Of a stretch of 27,996 nt of DNA, positions 10,758 through 18,407 are shown piece after piece. The position numbers and the translations under genes were made by a program. Source of the DNA: Caecitellus pseudoparvulus (taxonomy: Eukaryota > Bigyra: Bicosoecida); the NCBI GenBank assembly GCA_965644315.1, contig CBFFRQ010000190.1:1-27996 (forward strand). Direction: 5' to 3'. A model generated the notes under the pieces. The model saw only the letters and a program-made list of their open reading frames with translations, searched no databases and was not told the DNA's origin. Numbering within the stretch: position 1 is the first letter of the stretch; each line of letters starts with the position of its first letter.

Positions 10758-11589
10758 CGGGCGATGTGTGTAGAGCGCGGCGCGAGGCGGTGCAAGCTTA
10801 CGGCGTGGCGTGGTGACAACCACGGTCGTGGCTGAGCGAAGTGCGAGAGCAGGGTGATGTGATGTCCTTGATGAATGACGGAACCTGCGGAAAGTTGGAA
10901 GATGATGAAGTGAATATGTCCAGTATACTTACATGATGGCTCGGGGTCCACGTGCAGCCCGAGATAGATTCCTGTGACGGGGCGCGCGGAATTTGGCAGG
11001 GTGAACACGCGGGCGCGCGGGGCAACGTCGCAGGCGGGGCGCACAGGTCCTCAGGGCCTTGAGTGATGAGTCAGCTGGATTATCTGTGAAGAAAAGGAGG
11101 TGTTCTTGGTGTTCTTGGTGCGCGGGTGGCGTTGTTCCGGCGGTGCGCGCTGCTACCACCGGCGTGGTGCAGTGCAACACCGTCGTGAAACGCCACCCGA
11201 AGGCGGCCACTGCGGCTCAGGACAGCGCGCAGTGGCCCCAGGCACACGTGCAGTGCCTGGCAAGGGCCAGGAGAAGCGGGGGGTTTCTGAATTATGAAGC
11301 GAAGTGTGGACTGGAACGAAGCAAGAGTGGGCCCGGCCCCCTCTGGCTCAGCCGACTGAGCCGAGAGGGCGCGGGCGGGGCAGTTCGACACGTATGGGCG
11401 GGCGCGGGCGCGCCCTAGCAAGCGGCGGCTCATACAACGGACGTATGTCCGTGATGGCTGCAGACCCACGAGAGTGGGAGCCGCTGTAGCGCTCCTGGTG
11501 TGCCTTGTGCACAGCAGCGAACGCTACATGTGATGCCCAAGCTGTATCGCGTGCAAGCGTGAAGGCGACATGCAATGCATTGAATGAAC
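10758..11589 (+). other. 3' untranslated tail of unit C
   Basis: No gene is seen in this 830-bp stretch. It corresponds in position to 2251-3130 in unit A, with clear short matches (11412-11430 with 2935-2953) and the shared terminal palindrome. The end differs slightly from A and B: TTGAATGAAC precedes the telomeric repeats where A and B have TTGAGTAGC, so C belongs to a diverged subfamily. Confidence 0.6.
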
Positions 11590-11630
11590 TAACCCTAACC
11601 CTAACCCTACCCCCTAACCCTAACCCTAAC
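11590..11630 (+). repeat. Telomeric repeat tract, about 7 units, with a variant
   Basis: TAACCC repeats, with one CTACCCCC variant near 11606-11615, follow the 3' end of unit C. The inner end abuts ankyrin-like coding sequence on the opposite strand. This is the innermost telomeric tract of the window and marks the change from retroelement array to chromosomal sequence. Confidence 0.92.
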
Positions 11631-12930
11631 CAGCTTCATCTCGACGTGCACGTCCACACTTCGACCAATACTCAAGGCAAGAAGTTCCCGATCCACGCCC
11701 AAGTGGCCGATGGAGCTGGCCCAGACAAAACCAAAGTCAAGCCCGCGTGCATCCCCAGCACTTTCAACAGCGTAAAGGCATGTCAGAAAGAACATCCCCT
11801 GCACAGCAGAAAAGCGCCATTCTGACATGCCCATCGATCGCCGAACTCTCCCCGAGCATTCACGCCGCGAGTCTGCCCCCCAGCAAACTCAAGCAGCTCA
11901 AGGACGCTCACATGCCTGCCATGGCACATCTTCACAAGCCCGGCCCCAGATTCTTTCCCATTGCTTGCGTGCATGTCCACGGCTTGGCCCCTCAAAGTGC
12001 GAGAAGCTCCCAAAACACATCCACATGCCAGCCTGAAAGCAGCTTCACACATGGATCCACCCCTCGCGTGTTCGTCAGCTGCCCGGCCACCATGCAAGCT
12101 CAAAGGTGTCACCAACATCCCAGGTGTCCATGCTAGCGTGCGAGTCGAATCCTGGCCTCAGGCCCATTGAGGTCTGCTGTGTGCACGTCCACTACGCGCT
12201 CTCCTCCCAAAAACGAGAGTCTCTACTCTGCCCGCAGAAGTAGCGCGGCTCTGCGCCCCTGTCGAGTGCTTGTGCCGTCCCAAACGGCATCTTTGCCAGC
12301 CTGGACAGCAGCAGGCCCGGCATCAAGCCTGTCCTGGAGTGGAATGATGCGGCTGCCCAGTCAGCGCCAGTAGCTCTCGCAAGACACCCACATTGACACC
12401 TTGGAAAGCGAGGCGAAAGCCGGCCCAATTTCTGGCGTGCACATCTACAACCCGCTGCTCAGGAAAAGCCAGGAGTTCTCGCACGGTTTCCACATGGCCA
12501 AATGCACATGCTTCGCGGAAGCCAGCCTCAGGCACACCCCTTGGCCCGGCATGCACATCCACTGCCCGGCCACCCTCCAAGGCAAGTAGCCCACGGACCA
12601 CTTCCAAGTGACCGTTCTTGCACGCACCTCGGAACCCTCCTTCGGGCCCCAGCCAGTCCCTTGCGTGCACATCCACGTCCCGCGGACCAGTCAGAACTAC
12701 GAGTTCACGCACGATGTTGTCGTGACCACGCCTACATGCCCCCTGAAATCAGACCTCTCGCCCACCCAGGCCGCCAATATACACATCCAATGCACTGTCG
12801 CCTGCCAGTGCCTGGACATAGCGAACTTCCTGCACCCTTCCGTCTCAGCAAGCTGCCAGGAGTTTGGCTTCGCTGCTGGCACCTCCTTGTCCACCTCCCA
12901 GCATGAAAGGGCTGGTCAGACCAAGCGACA
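11631..12930 (-). pseudogene. Decayed ankyrin-like repeat gene, cut by telomeric repeats
   Basis: On the minus strand, repeats of about 33-38 residues follow the pattern VDVHAxxxxxxxGFRxACxxGHxxVVRELLAL. The best three lie at 12712-12323. A further upstream part reads in the same frame through two TGA stops (12845-12847 and 12749-12751), for example around ALAGDSALDVYIGG and FQGACRRGHDNIVREL. Weaker units in other frames continue downstream (VVDVHTADLNGPEA near 12190-12150, AVDMHASNGKE near 11980, RELLALSIGRSVDVHVEMKL at 11690-11635). The last unit stops in mid-repeat where TTAGGG repeats begin. The helix-pair pattern is ankyrin-like but lacks the classical TPLHxAA. Nonsense codons and frame changes make it a pseudogene. 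Such genes often form large families, so an intact paralogue is likely elsewhere. Confidence 0.65.
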
Positions 12931-13573
12931 TCATTGGCTCCAACGGCATGAAAGAGCCTGCAGCTCCGAACGGTCCTTGCCATCCCTCCTCTGTCGCTGC
13001 TCCATGCGGCTGTGCATCCACCGTGGTCCAGCAAGCAGATTCCGCAACTCCGCATGCACTGCAGCTGTCCCATGTGCGCTGCAGGCTTTGCAACAGCAGT
13101 CCGCCCACACTTGAGTATATTCACCCCACCCCTATCATCCACTTGAGCGACTGACTGCAGGTGTGAATTGCATCGCACCTCGTGTTTGCGCTGGCGCTGC
13201 CACTGCTTCGCCCAGCTGCTGGCCACGCCAAACACCCACCACTGACGCTCCACCCTTCCCGCAAGGCCTGGCGCAGCAGCACACCAGATCCCAACTTTCA
13301 ACCAAAGCTACTACACCATCTCAGGCCTTCGCCATCCTGCACACCTGCTCAAGCTCCCCGCCAGACCGCGCAAGTGGCACTCTCGAGCCACAGCAAGCAG
13401 CTCTGGAAACTCAGCAGTCTCAGTACGCCCACCCTGACCTCATCCACACACAATGCGCCAAGCAGCCATCTGTGTTCAAGGTGCATTGCCTTCACACAGC
13501 CCACCAGGTGCACAACGTCAGCCTACCCGCACACGAGCTTCGCACCGTAGCCACTGAGCAAACTCGACACACC
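12931..13573. other. Intergenic stretch without a recognised gene
   Basis: Open frames exist on both strands but look like composition effects: they are rich in Cys, Ser and Gln and show no domain pattern. The right end must contain the 3' untranslated region of the minus-strand gene that ends at 13574. The left end may hold the beginning of the ankyrin-like pseudogene, since an ATG-led frame (MSLGLTSPFMLGG) lies just upstream of its first repeat. Confidence 0.4.
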
Positions 13574-16444
13574 TCAATCTTTGGGCTGCAGGTTCTTGAT
13601 GGCGTCGGTGATGCGCTGCTTGAGCGCGGTGGCCTTTTCCCTGAGCTGCTTCGCCACTTGAGAGGGGTCTGTTCCTGCCGCCAGGCCGAGGCCGCCCGCC
13701 AGGGGCATGGCGGAGTTGACCACTGCGCCAAAGGTGCTGCCGCCCGACATGGCCTGCACGCCCAGCAGGATGAAGACGAGCATGATGACGAGCAAGACCA
13801 CAAGCACCATGAGGCTGTACAGCAAGACGTCCCACGAGAGGCCCATTGCTGAGAGCGCTGCTTCGGTGATTTCCCGCAGCAGGATGTGGATGCCCGCCTT
13901 GAACTCCTGGCGGTCCAGCACGTTGTCGGACTCGATGACGTCCAGAGACGCGAAGATGCGCTTGGCTCGCTCGTTGGTCAGGGGCAGCGACGCATTGGCG
14001 GTGAAGTCCACGAACTCGTCGAAGGAGATGCCGCCGCCGTCCGTGTCAAAGGCGTCGTACAGCAGGTCGATGGCTTGGTCAGACAGGCGCCCGTTGACGA
14101 GGGGCAGGGAGGCGAATTTGTTGGCGAGCTTGGTCTTGGCGCCCGCCACGACGCTGTCCATGGTCGCCTTGGCCTTGTCCTTCGCAGCGTCCAGGGCCAC
14201 CTTGGCCGCTGCAGTTGCCGCGGCAGTGGCGGCAGAGGCAGCTGCGCCGGGGGATGAGGTGTCCACTCCAGCCCGCTGCAGCTGCTCCACGAGGCCCGTG
14301 ATGGTGTTGATGATGGTCTCCAGGCGGTCCTTGTTGAAGCCGCCGAACTGCAGGGCCAGCTTGCGCACGCCGGAGATGTCCCTGCGCGACAAGGACAGGA
14401 TGGCGTCCACGATGGCCAGGGCGCCGTGCTGCTCCACCGGCACCACGCTCTCCAGCAGCTGCATGATGTGCTCCTGCCGCTTCCCCAACTCCTCTGCCAC
14501 CGCCTTGCTCACTGCCAGCGCCTTCTTGGCAGAGCTGCCGCTGGTGGAGCCCGCTGCAGACACGGCCGCCGCAGCCGCCGCGCCACTCTGCCCTGCCGTC
14601 TGTGCTCGGGACGCGACAGAGGCAGCTGAGCCAATGACAGACTCAGCCTGTGACGCAGCGGCGTTGGAGACGTCCTCCAGGGCACGCAGACGGGCCTGCA
14701 TGAGCGCGATGAAGTGCTGGATGACGCCGAGAGCAGCCACGAGCTTGGGCTCGTTCTGCACCAGCGCCTGCACGAAGACGGGGATGGTGGTGAGGAGCTC
14801 ACCAGGGTTGCCGCGCAGGAGGATACCACCCAGCGTGACGGCCAGGAACTTGGGGTCGCGCAGGCGCTTGGCGAAGATCTCGTCGCCACTGCCCTGCGAC
14901 AGGAAGTCCGTCACCATGCCCAGGGATGAGAGGGCGCCCTGTGCTTGGGAAATGCCACCCGAGATGGCCCCTGCCGCGCTGCCCACAGCTCCCAGAGCAG
15001 AGTCCCGCGCACCCATGATGTCAGCACTGAGCAGGGATGACAAGTTGGCGCCGCCCACCATGCTGCTGGCGGCGTCCTGCGCCTGGCCCGCTGCTGCGCT
15101 GGCAGACGCACTCAGCGCAGCCAGAGGCGCTGCCACCGACGTCGCGATGCCATGTGAGACTTGCGACGCGGCGAACTTGACCACCGCCATGGAGGCCTGT
15201 GCAGCCTGCGACACCTGCCCCTTGCGGGACCGGGCCGCCTTGCCTGACGTGTCGCGCTGCAGGACCGCCTGCACCTTATCCACTGGCCCAAGCAGGCCCA
15301 GGGCAGACTCGATGGAGGATGTAGACACGCTCTGCAGCAGCTTCACCTCTTCGAAGCTGGTCAAGCCTGGAGGCAGCTCTTGGCCTCCCTGGGACACGTC
15401 CCTGACGCGCTGCACGATGGCCTCGGCGGCCGGCTTGGGCAGGCGGCGCAGCAGGACGCGGATGAGGGAGTTCCGGATGCTTTCGTTGTGCAGCAGGGTT
15501 AGCTGCACGGTGTTTTGTGTCAGCATGACGCGGGGAATGCCAAGGATGCGGCAGAGGCCTGTCGCGACGTCGCCTTGCATGAGGGAGAAGAAGCCGATGA
15601 GGACACGGTCCACCTCTGGCAGGACAAAGGCCGGGTTGGCGCCCCACACAGCCCTGGACAGCAAGCGCACAGAAGCGCCCTTCACGCCAAAGTACTTCTC
15701 CATCGTGCGGTTGGACATGCCCCGCAGGGACTGCAGCGGGTGCAAGCCCACCCCCACACTCCACCGCTGTGCCGCCTGCAGCACAGGCAGCACTTGGTCC
15801 AGCAACCAAGGCCGGCGGGTGGTTTCTTCGTCCCCGCGGTCGCCGGAAGATGCCGCCACAGCTGCAAGGGCTGGCCCGGCAGCCCGTGCGACAGGGAGAA
15901 TACGCAGCAATTCCTCAGCAGGCGGCAGACGCCCTGTCACGAACTTCAGGATGGTGCTGAGCACACGGGCCGTGGCACGCACAGGCTTGGCCTCACCGCC
16001 GACGTCGTCGTCTTCCTCCCTGCAGAAGGGGATGTTGCTAAAGCGGGCAGACTCCACACGCATCAACAGCTTCAGAGCCCTGTCCAAATCAATGCCGGCG
16101 CTGTCCCGCGTCAAGTCCAGGCCCGCCTCAGCGGAAGCACGTGCAAGGTCGTCGCGGACAGCCAGAGACTTGACGGCTGCCGCGGCATCGTGGGAGGACA
16201 GAGTGCGCATTTTATCTCCGTCGATCATCAACTGCACCGTCGCGGAGCTGCTGCGCGCGTCGCCCACCAGGCGGTGGAACTGGTTCATGTATTCCTCCTG
16301 CTTCTTGGGGAACTTGTCGCTCGTCTCCGCCTCCACGAACTCGTCCAGGCGGTCTCGCTGCGAGTACAGGTCAGACACAAACGCCATCTGCATGCGCATG
16401 GCATCGTGCACGGGCAGGTTGGCGCCGTTCACTGCCTCCACCAT
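13574..16444 (-). CDS. C-terminal part of SPRY protein: helical region, EF-hands, transmembrane segment
   Basis: This is a 956-residue open frame on the minus strand with no internal stop. It contains long helical, Ala/Ser-rich stretches (about 440-520 and 610-660). An EF-hand-like pair follows: DTDGGGISFDEF starting at D800, whose loop is one residue shorter than canonical, and a degenerate partner at 835-847. One clear transmembrane helix spans about 873-896 (VLLYSLMVLVVLLVIMLVFILL). A short Gly-rich segment and a charged tail ending LKQRITDAIKNLQPKD complete it. The frame continues upstream without shift into the SPRY frame, interrupted only by one TAG at 16460-16462, so I regard both as one gene. 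SPRY, EF-hand and a C-terminal membrane segment recall ryanodine-receptor layout, but no channel pore is recognisable. A membrane-anchored, Ca2+-responsive scaffold is an inference. Confidence 0.7.
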   Translation of the reverse strand: MVEAVNGANLPVHDAMRMQMAFVSDLYSQRDRLDEFVEAETSDKFPKKQEEYMNQFHRLVGDARSSSATVQLMIDGDKMRTLSSHDAAAAVKSLAVRDDLARASAEAGLDLTRDSAGIDLDRALKLLMRVESARFSNIPFCREEDDDVGGEAKPVRATARVLSTILKFVTGRLPPAEELLRILPVARAAGPALAAVAASSGDRGDEETTRRPWLLDQVLPVLQAAQRWSVGVGLHPLQSLRGMSNRTMEKYFGVKGASVRLLSRAVWGANPAFVLPEVDRVLIGFFSLMQGDVATGLCRILGIPRVMLTQNTVQLTLLHNESIRNSLIRVLLRRLPKPAAEAIVQRVRDVSQGGQELPPGLTSFEEVKLLQSVSTSSIESALGLLGPVDKVQAVLQRDTSGKAARSRKGQVSQAAQASMAVVKFAASQVSHGIATSVAAPLAALSASASAAAGQAQDAASSMVGGANLSSLLSADIMGARDSALGAVGSAAGAISGGISQAQGALSSLGMVTDFLSQGSGDEIFAKRLRDPKFLAVTLGGILLRGNPGELLTTIPVFVQALVQNEPKLVAALGVIQHFIALMQARLRALEDVSNAAASQAESVIGSAASVASRAQTAGQSGAAAAAAVSAAGSTSGSSAKKALAVSKAVAEELGKRQEHIMQLLESVVPVEQHGALAIVDAILSLSRRDISGVRKLALQFGGFNKDRLETIINTITGLVEQLQRAGVDTSSPGAAASAATAAATAAAKVALDAAKDKAKATMDSVVAGAKTKLANKFASLPLVNGRLSDQAIDLLYDAFDTDGGGISFDEFVDFTANASLPLTNERAKRIFASLDVIESDNVLDRQEFKAGIHILLREITEAALSAMGLSWDVLLYSLMVLVVLLVIMLVFILLGVQAMSGGSTFGAVVNSAMPLAGGLGLAAGTDPSQVAKQLREKATALKQRITDAIKNLQPKD

Positions 16445-16459
16445 GTCCAGGCGCAGCTC

Positions 16460-16487
16460 CTAAGCCACGGCCTGGGACGTTAGCAAC
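16460..16487 (-). other. In-frame TAG with a splice-acceptor-like context
   Basis: Reading on the minus strand, the SPRY frame meets TAG (16462-16460); the next codons GAG CTG CGC CTG GAC ATG stay in the same frame and lead into the 956-residue ORF. Upstream of the TAG is TTGCTAACGTCCCAGG, whose CTAAC matches a classical branch point at a suitable distance from CTTAG. The TAG may therefore be the last bases of an intron whose length is a multiple of three. I found no strong matching donor: the best placed is GTGCAC about 93 nt upstream. Readthrough or a recent nonsense mutation remain possible. Confidence 0.5.
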
Positions 16488-18139
16488 TCCCCGATCGGGC
16501 GGTACCCTGCCATGGCCCGAGCATTCATGTGCTTCATCTGGGCGCGGTGCACGTGGAAGCGGCAGTGGAACTTGCCCCGCACGACGCTGACGGAAAAGGC
16601 GGGGTAAATGGGCAGGCCTTGCAGGTCCAGGTTCTTGAATGCGACGCCCATGGGCGCGTCGAAGTTCCCATTCAGCCCGAAGGTCATGGTGCGCTTGTCG
16701 TAGTCCACGGCGCAGCTAATGATGTCGCCGTTCTCCCACTCACTGCCAAAGGAGCCGTCATCTCCGCCATTCCACTTCTTCCGGCGCTGGCCGTCCCAGG
16801 CCCACGAGTTGGGGTCGTCGCCAACGCCATTGTTGCGCTTGGTCGTGAAGGCGTTGTTCACCCAGCCCACCTGCAAGTACCGGTCTCGCCCAGAGAACAT
16901 CTGCAGCTCGTAGTAGTACCTGCCTGATGTCACCGCTGCGCCAGGGATGGCCACAGTGGGGAACGAGGACGCCTTGCTGGTGTTTAGGGAGTACCGCACA
17001 CGGCCACTACTGTCCCCCATGAACAGCCCATCGATGCCGAGGATCTGGTACTTCCGTCTGCTAGACACCATTGGCAGGGGGTGCATTGGCCCACCAGCGT
17101 TGAACTCGGGCGCATACTTGCTCTGCAGCACCTTGCGGCTCTCGCTGCCCGCATACCGCAGCGCGTCGTTGCTGTCGTCCATGACTGCAAAGTCAAAGTA
17201 GTCCTCCGCCTCTGCCACCTGGTCGCCGCCCTTGGGCGACATGGCCGAGCCACGTTGAGGGTGTCCCTTGGAGTCCGGTGAGCCGAAGCCCTTCTTCTTG
17301 CTCTGCCCTGTGAGGAGCCGCATGGTGCTCATCTTCAGCATGGCGTCCTCCTTGTGTTCGGCCAGGTCCTCATCATCCTCACCAGGGTTGCCACTGGAGG
17401 AGAGGCGGCCGGGAGAGCCGCCCTGGGCTGGTTTGGCCTGCCCACTGCCAGGTTTCTGCTTCTCTTCCGTTTCAAATCCGCCTGGGCTATCTGCCCGACC
17501 CGAGGCAGGTGTGGGCAGAGGAGGCGACGCCTTGGACTCACCAGCGCCATCCTGCGGCACAGACGATGATGACTCGTGCAGGCCACTCGCCCCGGACCCT
17601 GTCAGCGTTGTAGACGGCTCCACACGGGCATCCACCGCCGAGGGCCGGTGACCGGCGCCAAGTCTGCTCAAGTCCACTTTGGACACTTGCGTGGAGGGAT
17701 CCTCCACGTGGCTTGCTTCAGACGAGCAGATAAAGTTGTTGTCCGTGTCCAGAGTCATCAGCTTGATCTTGCGGTCGGCGCCAGTGGTGATGAAGAGGAA
17801 GTCAATGGCAGCGGACTCCCTGTCCACCCGCAGAGTCGGCATTGAGTAGCTGATCCACAGCTCCATCTTGTGCCGGGAGTCCTTGCTCATGGGCACGATC
17901 TGCGTGATGCTGCCCTCGTGTTGGGGTGCCATCTCAGCCACCACCCGCCAGTCCATCCACAATGACTCCGTGACATGAGCAGAGCGAGGCGCGCCGACCA
18001 CGGCCAGCAGACGCCCACGTGACGTGCCCACCAGGATGACGTCGTTGGGGGTGGGCATGCTGGAACGCGGCTCATTCACCACGAGAACCTCTTCCTCGTT
18101 GTGCCTCGAGCCAAAGCAAGCTGACAATGGCAGGTGCAC
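16460..18139 (-). CDS. N-terminal part of SPRY protein: WD40-like and SPRY domains
   Basis: This is a 559-residue frame. Residues about 30-135 look like degenerate WD40-type blades (VILVGTSRGRLLAVVG; LFITTGADRKIKLMTLD). Residues about 160-310 are a low-complexity Ser/Pro/Gly/acidic linker. Residues about 405-526 form a good SPRY domain: YYYELQMF, LQVGW, NSWAWDGQRRKKW, WENGDIISCAVDYDKRTMTFGLNG and YPAFSV fall in the family order. SPRY domains bind partner proteins. The start is uncertain: the ATG at 18137-18139 is followed by weak sequence, and the confident part begins around SRHNEEEVLVV, so an upstream exon is possible. The frame ends in TAG, then stays open for 956 more residues in the same frame. 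Confidence 0.75.
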   Translation of the reverse strand: MHLPLSACFGSRHNEEEVLVVNEPRSSMPTPNDVILVGTSRGRLLAVVGAPRSAHVTESLWMDWRVVAEMAPQHEGSITQIVPMSKDSRHKMELWISYSMPTLRVDRESAAIDFLFITTGADRKIKLMTLDTDNNFICSSEASHVEDPSTQVSKVDLSRLGAGHRPSAVDARVEPSTTLTGSGASGLHESSSSVPQDGAGESKASPPLPTPASGRADSPGGFETEEKQKPGSGQAKPAQGGSPGRLSSSGNPGEDDEDLAEHKEDAMLKMSTMRLLTGQSKKKGFGSPDSKGHPQRGSAMSPKGGDQVAEAEDYFDFAVMDDSNDALRYAGSESRKVLQSKYAPEFNAGGPMHPLPMVSSRRKYQILGIDGLFMGDSSGRVRYSLNTSKASSFPTVAIPGAAVTSGRYYYELQMFSGRDRYLQVGWVNNAFTTKRNNGVGDDPNSWAWDGQRRKKWNGGDDGSFGSEWENGDIISCAVDYDKRTMTFGLNGNFDAPMGVAFKNLDLQGLPIYPAFSVSVVRGKFHCRFHVHRAQMKHMNARAMAGYRPIGELLTSQAVA

Positions 18140-18407
18140 GGGGTGTTGCGTGAAGCTTGGTATCGTGGATCACGAACATGACACCAATATGCACACGAGC
18201 GGACTTTGTCGCCAAGCACATTGGGGCTGAACTGAACGCTTTTGCTGAGCTGGGGAGCAGATTGGGGCTCCTGTCACCACTCTGATCAGCCAGCCAAACG
18301 ATGGCATCCCATCTCTTCCGCGCCAGGTTAGGCTAGCTTCACCTCGACGCACAATCCCGCTGCCCGACCAGCACTTAACTTGCATTAACTGACGTGCTGC
18401 CTTAACA
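18140..18407. other. Spacer between two minus-strand genes
   Basis: About 270 bp between the 3' end of the ATPase gene (TAA at 18408-18410) and the first confident codons of the SPRY gene. It probably contains the ATPase 3' end and the promoter or a first exon of the SPRY gene. A CATTGTCAG acceptor-like sequence lies at the start of the SPRY frame (about 18130). No further gene is recognised. Confidence 0.4.

Larger units (their letters stand above)
6186..11589 (+). mobile_element. Unit C: telomere-associated non-LTR retrotransposon, APE endonuclease plus RT
   Basis: The unit lies between two telomeric tracts. It carries ORF2 (endonuclease, reverse transcriptase, zinc knuckle) and an 830-bp 3' tail ending in CAATGCATTG (11573-11582), then ACTAACCC repeats. 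It begins only about 20 bp before the ORF2 ATG, with no ORF1. The order of domains is that of APE-type LINE elements. Telomere-targeted relatives by lifestyle include SART/TRAS of silkworm and Zepp of Chlorella; I cannot assign the clade without a tree. There is no poly(A) tail; telomeric repeats take that place. ORF2 is frameshifted, so this copy is probably inactive. Confidence 0.85.

Noticed and set aside
13163-13852. A 229-residue + strand ORF
   Set aside because: Low-complexity composition, no domain, and it overlaps the 3' end of the minus-strand gene.
13707-16463. A 918-residue ORF on the + strand
   Set aside because: It is the antisense shadow of the minus-strand SPRY/EF-hand gene: Arg/Ser/Ala-rich, no domains, while the minus frame has an EF-hand and a membrane helix.
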